Source of the DNA: Methanococcoides sp.
Lineage (GTDB): Archaea; Halobacteriota; Methanosarcinia; Methanosarcinales; Methanosarcinaceae
Direction: 5' to 3'
DNA: 36,107 nucleotides
Assembly (NCBI GenBank): GCA_021108185.1
Contig: JAIORJ010000219.1
Span: forward strand, 1 to 36,107
Both the position numbers and the translations under genes were made by a program. Under the pieces are notes generated by a model, which did no database searches, was not told the origin of the DNA, and saw only the letters and a program-made list of their open reading frames with translations. Shown here piece by piece: positions 16,180 to 23,515 of the stretch (position 1 is the first letter of the stretch; the number at the start of each line of letters is the position of its first letter).

Positions 16180-17306
16180 ACCTTCACCTCCAGTATTGCG
16201 CGTTTAAAGTCCGAAAGTGCGGAGAAAATATTGACTGCCTTTTCATAACCGAGATTCTGGTTATCAGACCCCATCTCCAGCAATATTTCGCTTTGCTGCA
16301 AGTATCGATAGATACAGTTCAGTTTATCATATTCAGGAGCACCTTTTATAGACTGTAGGATCTCACCGATACTTATCAGTTCATGCAGGTATAGGTGCTG
16401 CGGGTGATTGCCCATCAGATTATGCATCCCATAGCGAGAAGTGGACTTGTTCATGATAGATGGAAGTTCCTTTGTCTTAAAATTCTTCAAAGCTTCTTCA
16501 GGTGTTATCATGGAAATTCCATATTTCTCAAAACTTGCCGGAAGATCGATGAGGAATTGAAGTATATCACTTCTGTTATGCTGATGGGAAAGGATAGAAC
16601 TGTATTTGAAATGTAATGTGGTCACATCGCCTTCCATGTTGGCTATCCATGAAGCAAATTTATCAGCTATCAAAGGGTAGCTTATCCATTTCTGATCTGA
16701 AAAGCGGATCTCTATATCTTCACTTAAGGGTATGTGACGCAGCAACGTTGGTATATGATTATCATAAACCTGGTTTGGATCATTTCCATACAATAAGTTC
16801 TCCGAACCTTCTGAAATAAGGCACTTGAACTTCATCTCCTTAAGGATTGCACTGAGCTCTTTTGTAAGTATCAGTTCAGTATTTATGAAAGTCCGGGGAT
16901 TGACATTGAAGATCTCCTTGATCTTATCCCGATGCATGGTGACCTGTTCTTTAAATTCCTTACTATCAGGGAAAAGGGATGATATGGAATGATAATAAGG
17001 TGATGCTGAAAACCCGGCACCCCTGTCTTTTAGCTCCTTAAATGATTCTATTACAGCAGGATTCCACTTACATTGATCTAAAAAGATGCCGGATATATCA
17101 AAAGTATACTTTGCACCGTTATCTATGGAATCCAGCAAAGCTTCATTCGTACGGATTATCTCCGGGACATTTTTTTCTAAAGCAGAGTACATTTTGGACT
17201 GATCAAAATATGTTTCGAATTCCGGAGAGCGATACCCCTCCGATGGCCAGTACCATTTTAGCACACAAGGTAGATGTACTTCTGAACAGATGCAAACCGA
17301 CTGCAT
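16176..17306 (-). CDS. GH57-like protein lacking the catalytic acid (probable pseudoenzyme)
   Basis: Protein of 376 aa, paralogous along its whole length to the next gene. The N-terminal VHLPCVLKWYW matches LHQPYRLKWFW, and FINTELIL at 140-147 keeps the nucleophile position Glu144. At the fourth GH57 region, the paralogue's MDYETFGEH is FKYSSILSH here. The acid/base Asp becomes Lys234 and the following Glu becomes Ser, so normal hydrolysis is unlikely. It might bind glucan, regulate, or pair with the active copy. The reading frame is intact and coupled to the next gene by a 4-base overlap, which argues it is kept. Start ATG at 17306 has AGGAGG 7 bases upstream; a TTG six bases earlier would lie too close to that site. 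Confidence 0.85.
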   Translation of the reverse strand: MQSVCICSEVHLPCVLKWYWPSEGYRSPEFETYFDQSKMYSALEKNVPEIIRTNEALLDSIDNGAKYTFDISGIFLDQCKWNPAVIESFKELKDRGAGFSASPYYHSISSLFPDSKEFKEQVTMHRDKIKEIFNVNPRTFINTELILTKELSAILKEMKFKCLISEGSENLLYGNDPNQVYDNHIPTLLRHIPLSEDIEIRFSDQKWISYPLIADKFASWIANMEGDVTTLHFKYSSILSHQHNRSDILQFLIDLPASFEKYGISMITPEEALKNFKTKELPSIMNKSTSRYGMHNLMGNHPQHLYLHELISIGEILQSIKGAPEYDKLNCIYRYLQQSEILLEMGSDNQNLGYEKAVNIFSALSDFKRAILEVKV

Positions 17307-17365
17307 TCCCAAGCCTCCTATTTTATTATATTATTGATGGCATCAATACGATTGATAACCATAAT

Positions 17366-18535
17366 TTAGTTTTTGAGAGCATTAAGGTATGCTTCACTTG
17401 TATTTTCTGCGATATTGAGCCAGTTGTACCTGGTCTCGATAAGTTCGTTACCGGCTTTTCTCATGCTGTCATTGGAGAGGTCATCAAGTACGTAATTTAT
17501 GCCCCATGCAATAGAATCCGGATTTTTGTAGACAAGGATACCATCAACGAAATTATCGATTATTTGGACCGCATCCGTTGCAACGATGGTCCTTTCAGCA
17601 TCCCACCCTTCAAGAACAACTATACCAAAAGGTTCGTTCCTGCTCGGAATACAGAGAATATCACATGCGTTGAACCAGTCCTTGGCTATTTCATCATCCA
17701 CATACCCCAGGAAATGACAATTATCTGAAACTTTTTCAGCATTTGCAAGAGCTTCACATGGAGGGCGCATTTCACCTTCCCCGATGAAAACAAATTCCGT
17801 GTCCCAACGATGATCCAGCACTTCAGGAATAGCTTCAACAAGTATATCCGGACCTTTTTGGTAGCTCATACGTCCTATGAACAGAACAACCGGTGCGAGA
17901 GGATGGATACCGAATCTTTCTTTCACTTCACCTGCATCAACATTCTTTTTGATCTTTCCATGGAAGATACCATTCGGAATGATCGAGATCTTCTCATCGG
18001 GTATCTGGTACAGGAACTTGATCTCATCTGTAAGTTGCTGTGATGTGGATATGACCTTCGTGGCTTCATAGCCAGATTTCCATTCCCTATGGGATATTTC
18101 CTCGGCTTCCCACCAGTTTCCATGTTTGTTACCATTCCGCCCCCATTCGGTACTGTGATATGTGAACATAAAAGGTATACCAAATTCATATTTGATCCTT
18201 GAGACCACATTGAAAGGATGCCAATCGTGTGCATGCAATATATCGAACTTGCCATATTCCTTCGTAACATCAAGGAATCTCGAGTACATTGAATCACACA
18301 TGCTATCCATTTGCTGAACAATGCCTCCTGAGAGAGAATGGTCTACCCGATGGTAGTGAACCCCATTGACCTTCTCATATGGTTCCAGCCCATTATTTCT
18401 GGTAAATATGTGGACCGAATGTCCCATCTCAGCAAGAGCTTCAGCAAGTTCGGAAACATGCGGAGCTATACCACCCACTTTTATCGAGTGTAGACTCTCC
18501 CAAGAGAACATCCCGATCTTTAAATTTTTCCCCAT
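17366..18535 (-). CDS. Glycosyltransferase, GT4/GT5 type (glycogen-synthase-like)
   Basis: Predicted retaining GT-B glycosyltransferase of about 389 aa. The N-terminal GGIAPHVSELAEALAEMGH binds the acceptor side, followed by HAHDWHPFNV near 110. The C-terminal domain begins PVVLFIGRMSYQKGPDIL, and the nucleotide-sugar motif EPFGIVVLE near 300-310 has the EX7E spacing of GT4 and GT5 enzymes. Archaeal relatives make glycogen-like alpha-1,4-glucan or related glucosides. No membrane anchor is visible. ATG at 18535 (MGKNLKIG) was chosen; a TTG 15 bases earlier is possible, and the ribosome site is weak in both cases. It sits 59-61 bases from its neighbours in the glycogen cluster. The exact donor and product are unsure. 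Confidence 0.85.
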   Translation of the reverse strand: MGKNLKIGMFSWESLHSIKVGGIAPHVSELAEALAEMGHSVHIFTRNNGLEPYEKVNGVHYHRVDHSLSGGIVQQMDSMCDSMYSRFLDVTKEYGKFDILHAHDWHPFNVVSRIKYEFGIPFMFTYHSTEWGRNGNKHGNWWEAEEISHREWKSGYEATKVISTSQQLTDEIKFLYQIPDEKISIIPNGIFHGKIKKNVDAGEVKERFGIHPLAPVVLFIGRMSYQKGPDILVEAIPEVLDHRWDTEFVFIGEGEMRPPCEALANAEKVSDNCHFLGYVDDEIAKDWFNACDILCIPSRNEPFGIVVLEGWDAERTIVATDAVQIIDNFVDGILVYKNPDSIAWGINYVLDDLSNDSMRKAGNELIETRYNWLNIAENTSEAYLNALKN

Positions 18536-18596
18536 TTTTTTCAAATCCAATTAGTTTATAGTATTAGTTAAATATTTAGATTAGTACTTAAAAGTA

Positions 18597-19586
18597 TCAT
18601 TCAGAGCCATCCTGAAAATTACCCTGAAGATATTTCACAGCGGTTTCCGGAGGCATTGTATTGATGTATACTTCTGTGTTTTTCTCAAAACCCGCTGCCT
18701 TCGTTGTAACCGGTTGAAGCTTTAAGTTAAAGTGATATCCAGGTTCGTCTCTTAGCTGATAGAACATGTAATTATATGGTATCTCACCCATATTGTCCCG
18801 GAGACATGAGAGAGCAGAACGTATTGCTTTACCCAGAGAGTTCAACTGGTCCTGATCAAAGCCTGAGATATGATTTGTATGTCCCTTAGGCAGGATCCAC
18901 ATCTCATACGGGACCTTTGAGCAATAAGGTGCTATAACCGTAAAATGCTCATTTTCATATAAGAGCCTCTCACTTTTGCTTTCTTTTTCTACGATGTCAC
19001 AATAAGGACATCTTGAAAATGATCCTATGACCTTCATCTCTTCCATTAATAGCGGAGGTTTAATGGGCATCGCTATTAGCTGGGAATGGGTATGTTCCAA
19101 AGACGCACCCGCCTTTTCCCCCCAGTTCTTAAACAGTGAAACGTATTCGATCTTATCAATGGCTTCGTAGTGAATTACACGATCCTGATAGACCTTCATA
19201 AGTAATGCCATCTCTTCATCTGAAAGATCAGGGATCAGATTCTCATGCGTAGGTGTTTCAACTATAACTTCATGAAAACCATAACCTGGAAATACCTCAT
19301 GATCTGAATTAACTTCACCTGCATCCGGAGCAAGTGCAGGATAAAGATTTGGCATACAACGCACATCCCATCCTGTTACTCTTGAACTTTCGGAATCTTT
19401 CAGAATGCTGCCATTTTTATAAACAGCAGTTGCAAGAGGTGTTTTATCTTCTTCCCCGGCACAAAAAACACAGTTATTGGAGGCCTTTTCTTTCTTTTCT
19501 GCTTTGAACACTGAAGGTCTTTTACTTCTTCCTGGTGCTATTATGCAATATTCATCCAGAAAATAGTGCTTGCGTATCTCTGACAT
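18597..19586 (-). CDS. galT: Galactose-1-phosphate uridylyltransferase family protein (HIT superfamily)
   Basis: Predicted nucleotidyl transferase of 329 aa linking UDP-sugars and sugar-1-phosphates. CVFCAG near 40 and CPYC near 215 are the zinc-binding pairs, and LEHTHSQ near 162-168 is the HXHXQ active site whose second His forms the uridylyl intermediate. YEMWILPKGHTNHI lies in the second half. In this cluster it would more logically supply UDP-glucose for glycogen synthesis, or recover glucose-1-phosphate, than serve galactose use, since no galK, galE or glgC lies in the window. Several starts are close together (TTG 19604, ATG 19598, 19595, 19586); I took the last, preceded by GATGGGG, with modest certainty. 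Confidence 0.85.
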   Translation of the reverse strand: MSEIRKHYFLDEYCIIAPGRSKRPSVFKAEKKEKASNNCVFCAGEEDKTPLATAVYKNGSILKDSESSRVTGWDVRCMPNLYPALAPDAGEVNSDHEVFPGYGFHEVIVETPTHENLIPDLSDEEMALLMKVYQDRVIHYEAIDKIEYVSLFKNWGEKAGASLEHTHSQLIAMPIKPPLLMEEMKVIGSFSRCPYCDIVEKESKSERLLYENEHFTVIAPYCSKVPYEMWILPKGHTNHISGFDQDQLNSLGKAIRSALSCLRDNMGEIPYNYMFYQLRDEPGYHFNLKLQPVTTKAAGFEKNTEVYINTMPPETAVKYLQGNFQDGSE

Positions 19587-19661
19587 ATTCCCCATCATCC
19601 CCAATATAGATATATTCAGTTTCTTTTCATAAGAACAATACTTTTTTAACAGGTACAGATA

Positions 19662-21467
19662 TTATTTTAATTTTGTACCTGTAAGCATCTCGTAGTATTC
19701 CTTAGTAGGCTCCTGCCAGTTCATATCCTTAGCAAGGAGATTTGCTTCCTGACAGAGGAAGTTGTATTTTGTCTTGTCATCAGTGTAAGTGTCTATGAAG
19801 TAATCCATGGTAAGTGCATAATCTGCTATCGTTTCAAGATAGGCAAGATCGATATTATCAACTACCAGTACCCCACCCATCCCCATCACTAGGCGCTTGG
19901 CAGTGCTTAACGCATCACTGAATCCACAAACCTTGCTGACAATGCTGGGTGTTCCTTCCTTTCCAGCTTCAAGACCAGTTAACAGGAAAGGCTCATATCT
20001 TGAAGGGAATATGCCGGCAATACAACCAGCCATGAATTCATCGACAGTCATGTTGAAACCGCCATCATGATCTGACAACCACTGAGGGTATAGAACAGCA
20101 GAAACATACCTGTCACCATTTGGAAGTTTGGAACATTCAAGTCCCCTGTTCTCGATCATATTTTGGATTCGTAATTCTTCACCGATCAGTATATCTTCAT
20201 TGAGCATGATCGGGAAATTTTCCGGCAGATTTGTTTTAGGACCATGAGCAGTTATGATGAAACACACGACCCTGTAGTTATTATCAAGCTTACCGGCTTC
20301 GACCTCTATCCTTACCATCCTGTCAAGAAGAAGAAGTGAATCCAGTAGGTCAGGATAACCTTTATTTTCAATTTCGATACGTGATATAGAGAATATAGGA
20401 ATGATCTTTTCCGGTAATAGCTCTACACTGTGATGCGTATTATAAAGTTTACTGGCAGTTAATTCCTGAATCTTAGTACGGCATTTTAACTTTTTATCCA
20501 ATAATTCATCGATGTCCTCGATCTCAAGATCGATACCATTCCTCACAACAATGGAATCAATGCCATAGAACAATTTGATCTCTTTTTTTGTAGAATCTCC
20601 TACTGCAGTTACAACATCTGCATATGAGGACAACGACTCAAGAGTTGCCATATTCTTTGGAGTCCCATCACCCAATGAACTATCATTTTCCCGTATTTTT
20701 TTAATAGAAAGATGTCCTGCAACTCTTCCCGGAATAGTTGCATGATAGGTTGCAACTGTATTGATCGTAACACCGGTCTTCTTGAGTCTGGCAATTGCAT
20801 AAAATACCCCGAACTCGTGGCAGTGCAGTGAAACATACAATGTAGGCATCAAAGAACTGGCAAATTCGGATATCAGTTTATCTTCATAGGCACCGGCAGT
20901 CTCTTCCCTGAGAGATACTAGAGTATGAACAAATTCAGATATTGCATATGAAAGATTAAGATAATGTGCATATTCGGTCCTGTTCCCCAGATCCTCAAAG
21001 GATAAGGAATCGAGGCCAATGAGGTCATAAGCTTCAGCCTTGATCTTATTTTCCAGACAAATATGTTCGCCTTTATATTCAACGACCACTCTACAAAAAT
21101 CATTGGTCTTGAACATCAAGTAAACAATTTCTATCTCTTTGACCTTTATTGCTCCAACAACAATTTCAATGCCTTTTACCTTGAGTTCTTCAATGATCAT
21201 TGAAAGTTCTTCATCGGGAACAAAATCATCAAATTCAGTCATGTCTGTGATACGATTCAGACCTTTGTTCCAATCCGAACCACTATGACCATAATAAGAA
21301 CCCACAACGAAGATCCTTGGAGTCGATTCCTCTTCGATGGTACCGTCTTCAAGCATTTGAGCAAGATTCTTTACTTCCGCATCAATAACATTCCATATAC
21401 CGCCCATCTTATTGGACTTCGGACCAGCTTCTTCACCAGCAATAATAATACATTTACGTTCGATCAC
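19662..21467 (-). CDS. Glycogen synthase-like glycosyltransferase (GT3-like)
   Basis: Predicted cytoplasmic glycogen synthase of 601 aa. The N-terminus has GPKSNKMGGIWNVIDAE with the glycine-rich GGIW loop and GSYYGHSG near 72-79. HCHEFGVFYAIARL near 213-226 and VATYHATIPGR follow. The C-terminal domain has IFPSRYEPFLLTGLEAG with the catalytic EX7E-like pair. This layout resembles the fungal/animal GT3 family more than bacterial GlgA, and GT3 enzymes use UDP-glucose, which fits the galT gene next door. The start is GTG in the string GGGTGATC, with GGGGG about 8 bases upstream. It is the first gene of the cluster, so the main promoter should lie at 21480-21560. The family call is good; the donor sugar is inferred. 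Confidence 0.85.
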   Translation of the reverse strand: MIERKCIIIAGEEAGPKSNKMGGIWNVIDAEVKNLAQMLEDGTIEEESTPRIFVVGSYYGHSGSDWNKGLNRITDMTEFDDFVPDEELSMIIEELKVKGIEIVVGAIKVKEIEIVYLMFKTNDFCRVVVEYKGEHICLENKIKAEAYDLIGLDSLSFEDLGNRTEYAHYLNLSYAISEFVHTLVSLREETAGAYEDKLISEFASSLMPTLYVSLHCHEFGVFYAIARLKKTGVTINTVATYHATIPGRVAGHLSIKKIRENDSSLGDGTPKNMATLESLSSYADVVTAVGDSTKKEIKLFYGIDSIVVRNGIDLEIEDIDELLDKKLKCRTKIQELTASKLYNTHHSVELLPEKIIPIFSISRIEIENKGYPDLLDSLLLLDRMVRIEVEAGKLDNNYRVVCFIITAHGPKTNLPENFPIMLNEDILIGEELRIQNMIENRGLECSKLPNGDRYVSAVLYPQWLSDHDGGFNMTVDEFMAGCIAGIFPSRYEPFLLTGLEAGKEGTPSIVSKVCGFSDALSTAKRLVMGMGGVLVVDNIDLAYLETIADYALTMDYFIDTYTDDKTKYNFLCQEANLLAKDMNWQEPTKEYYEMLTGTKLK

Positions 21468-21514
21468 CCAGTAAACCCCCGAACTTATTAATTATCTGTA
21501 GAATTAGCAGGAAC

Positions 21515-21526
21515 ACTATATTAGGT
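21515..21526 (-). promoter_or_regulatory. Candidate TATA box for the glycogen cluster
   Basis: On the minus strand CCTAATATAGTG lies about 50 bases before the GTG start of the first glycogen gene, with A-rich DNA just upstream. The position is right for an archaeal promoter; the match to the consensus is only fair. Confidence 0.3.
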
Positions 21527-21671
21527 TTTGTAAGAATATCAGCTCTGTAGAGATCTCAAACCAAAATAAAAACACGATCTGGCTAAAAAACCTAAATTAA
21601 AGCTTTAAACTTACAATATTAATTTTGAATCGAAGAATAACTGTTTATCACTAAAGCTCAAAATTACTAAT

Positions 21672-22094
21672 GTGATCCCGAAACTTTATTTGTATTCCTT
21701 TGGTGTCTGGGTGCTGTTCATCATACCTGCTATATTAAATGGCATATCAATAGAGCTTTATGCACCTTATACTGGTGAACTTCTTGCCCACCAGATAAGT
21801 TCGGTGATCTTCAGCGCAGTCATATTTGCAGCCACCTATGTTTTCCTGAAACATTCAGGTGTTTCGGGGACATCCATGCAGTTCATTTATGTTGGCCTTA
21901 TGTGGCTGTTCCTGCCAATATGCTTTGAATTCCTCTTTGGAGACTTTGTCATAGGCCACTCCTGGCAGCGCCTGTTATATGATTACAATATCTTCAAAGG
22001 ACGCCTCTGTTTACTTGTGCTTATTGTAACAGCGACATCCCCCGAGCTTGCCAACAGGATCCTCGGTGCTCCAGATAACAGGAGATCACAATGA
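21672..22094 (+). CDS. 140-aa-family integral membrane protein, copy 3
   Basis: Protein of 140 aa with about four membrane helices and no recognised family. The first 80 residues equal copy 2; the remainder has its own changes (FLPICFEFLFGDFVIGHSW, then FKGRLCLL). It ends NRILGAPDNRRSQ, and its TGA overlaps the ATG of an 18-codon ORF. The start is GTG, as in the other copies. All three keep open frames, and many differences are silent or conservative, suggesting the protein is made. It is divergent from the glycogen cluster, about 200 bases away, and convergent with the VOC gene. Confidence 0.7.
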   Translation: MIPKLYLYSFGVWVLFIIPAILNGISIELYAPYTGELLAHQISSVIFSAVIFAATYVFLKHSGVSGTSMQFIYVGLMWLFLPICFEFLFGDFVIGHSWQRLLYDYNIFKGRLCLLVLIVTATSPELANRILGAPDNRRSQ

Positions 22095-22147
22095 TATCTA
22101 CGAGAAGTAGGCATCGAAGAAGGATGATCGTCGTAATGTTACACTGA
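22091..22147 (+). CDS. 18-aa basic peptide coupled to membrane protein copy 3
   Basis: Encodes MISTRSRHRRRMIVVMLH. It begins in an ATGA overlap with the upstream stop, after a GGAGATCAC ribosome site. It is the counterpart of the ORF at 10240-10296; the strongly basic centre RSRHRR is kept and changes fall elsewhere. Only 18 codons, so translation is unproven. Confidence 0.4.
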   Translation: MISTRSRHRRRMIVVMLH

Positions 22148-22151
22148 ACAA

Positions 22152-22583
22152 TTATTCACGAGGCTTAGCTTGACCGACTTCTATCAAGTAGCCGTCTGGG
22201 TCTAACATATAGCAACGATATTCAGCACTGTGATCTTTGGGCTCTGTTATAAACTCAGCACCGCGTTCTTTTCGTGATTCATAAAAATCTTGAAGATCGG
22301 CCACTCGAACATTCAAGAACGCACTCAAGATATCATGGTTTTGCTTCACAGCGACGATAGTATCGGGCTTGTCATCCGTCGGCTCGCCGCCACCAAAATT
22401 GAGTATGATCCAACTATTTGCCACTTTGATGATACATGGGGTACCATCAGCACTTGGCTCCATGACCACCTTGCCATCGAACATTTTCTCGTACCATTCG
22501 CACGAAGCCTTAACATCACTCACTATCACCGTATGCGTGAGCACAAACCCCTCATACGGTGCCGGAAAATCATTGTCTGCCAT
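22152..22583 (-). CDS. VOC-family (glyoxalase/bleomycin-resistance fold) protein
   Basis: Protein of 143 aa from the chosen start, one VOC unit pair. EGFVLTHTVIVSDVKASCEW near 11-30 contains the first metal-side His, and SAEYRCYMLDPDGYLIEVG near 120-138 is the closing strand with its conserved Glu, both typical of lactoylglutathione-lyase-like proteins. The substrate cannot be told. ATG at 22583 (MADNDFPAP) was chosen because GGTGGT lies 4-9 bases upstream; an earlier in-frame ATG at 22598 lacks one. It is convergent with repeat copy 3 and monocistronic. Confidence 0.85.
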   Translation of the reverse strand: MADNDFPAPYEGFVLTHTVIVSDVKASCEWYEKMFDGKVVMEPSADGTPCIIKVANSWIILNFGGGEPTDDKPDTIVAVKQNHDILSAFLNVRVADLQDFYESRKERGAEFITEPKDHSAEYRCYMLDPDGYLIEVGQAKPRE

Positions 22584-22598
22584 ATCTACCACCTGCAA

Positions 22599-22867
22599 TT
22601 GTTGTAAATTCAGTATGTGTCAACGAGCAGTTAAGCATTGAATTATTTGTCTGTTTGAGCTGTGATGCTAAGTGCTCGTGTTGTCACATATAATTTATTT
22701 AGGAGTTCGGGACTTATTAAGTTTTTTAATTTCGGTGTGTGCATATATCTAACTGTGCAAATTAATGGTATTAAAAAAAGAAATACTATTGTGAATAAAT
22801 GCCGTGCATTTTTTTCACGTTGCCAATATCTCCGACTTGCTGTGAGAGGACATTGGTATCTTGAAAA
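22599..22867. other. Intergenic region without a recognisable gene
   Basis: A/T-rich DNA between the VOC gene and the 55-aa gene unit. Short open frames exist on both strands but none has a ribosome site or protein-like composition. Confidence 0.4.
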
Positions 22868-22912
22868 ATGTGAATTATACAAATAATTCATTACTCCGAA
22901 ACATTAATAAAT

Positions 22913-22944
22913 GATTAATCATTATATATGTGTGCAATGATTAA
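22913..22944. promoter_or_regulatory. Inverted repeat upstream of 55-aa gene, copy B
   Basis: GATTAATCATT (22913-22923) and AATGATTAA (22936-22944) pair over 9 bases around a 12-base spacer, the same spacing as upstream of copy A. One arm has a single base change that shortens the pairing. Confidence 0.45.
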
Positions 22945-22989
22945 CCGTGACAGATAATCGTTGCCCATAAAACCAGGAGGAAAGAAGAA

Positions 22990-23157
22990 ATGGACACATA
23001 CTACGCAGGCACTACAATGGATGAAGAAGACAGTATCCTTGAATGGACAAATAGAGGACTTAAAATTGATGGAAACGGAGCATTCATTGCCACCCTTACA
23101 GTATCCATTGCTCTGATGGCCTTCCTCAGACTTTCATCTTATGCTAACCTCTTCTAA
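22990..23157 (+). CDS. 55-aa single-span membrane peptide, copy B
   Basis: The product is 55 aa: an acidic, soluble N-terminal part (MDEEDSILEW) and one hydrophobic helix at about 29-46, ending SSYANLF. Only residues 8 and 21 differ from copy A. The AGGAGGAAAGAAGA site sits right before the ATG. Function is unknown; the topology fits a small regulatory or accessory membrane peptide. A hairpin follows directly, so it appears to be a complete monocistronic unit. Confidence 0.7.
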   Translation: MDTYYAGTTMDEEDSILEWTNRGLKIDGNGAFIATLTVSIALMAFLRLSSYANLF

Positions 23158-23160
23158 GTA

Positions 23161-23250
23161 AGGGAGCCTCCCGTGAGACCGGAAACTCCTTTATTTAATC
23201 AGCTTTTTACTGTTCTACATTTTGCAAATTTGTGATCATAAGTAAATGAT
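23161..23250 (+). repeat. Dispersed hairpin repeat, copy B, likely terminator of the 55-aa gene
   Basis: GGGAGCCTCCCG, GAGACCGGAAACTCC and TTTATTT follow the stop codon by a few bases and form an imperfect version of the hairpin at 10831-10869, keeping most outer pairs through a G-T wobble. The next 50 bases also match copy A. Confidence 0.55.
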
Positions 23251-23253
23251 ACC

Positions 23254-23493
23254 AATTCCGCCTGAAAATGTTCAAATATATTTCATGGGCTTGCACCTTT
23301 TCTATATCATAGATATAATGCATGAGCTGTGCTTGGATTCGTTTTATTGTTGCTGAAAAAAAGCTACGGTTTAGAATTGAAAAGGATCTGCTGGAACCTT
23401 GCCTTTTCTAAAAAAATGCCCCGAATATTTTATCCCTGTAATTTGAACAAATAGAACAATCTATATCTTATTATTACAGTTATATCTACAAAT
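23254..23493. other. Leader region of the P-type ATPase
   Basis: No gene is visible. The stretch CTATATCATAGATATAATG at about 23300-23319 is A/T-rich and partly self-complementary and could be part of a promoter, but it lies some 200 bases before the coding start. Confidence 0.3.
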
Positions 23494-23515
23494 ATGTTGA
23501 GAGTGTGGGGGTAAC

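Larger units (their letters stand above)
21613..22147 (+). repeat. Dispersed repeat, copy 3
   Basis: Starts at AACTTACAATATTAATTTTG, which aligns with the same block in copies 1 and 2, and ends with the 18-codon ORF shared with copy 2. The AAAAC units are missing here. It lies just before the start of the glycogen cluster, pointing away from it, as copy 2 does on the other side. Confidence 0.85.
22868..23157 (+). repeat. Dispersed repeat: 55-aa gene unit, copy B
   Basis: Inverted relative to 6339-6632. Sequence similarity starts near GTGAATTATACAAATAATTC and runs through the dyad, the ribosome site and the whole gene to its stop. Downstream flanks differ: here a hairpin repeat follows, whereas copy A runs into a decayed ORF. 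Confidence 0.8.

Noticed and set aside
17042-17728. A 228-codon plus-strand ORF across the GH57 and glycosyltransferase genes
   Set aside because: It spans the intergenic gap of two well-supported minus-strand genes and has no protein-like features.
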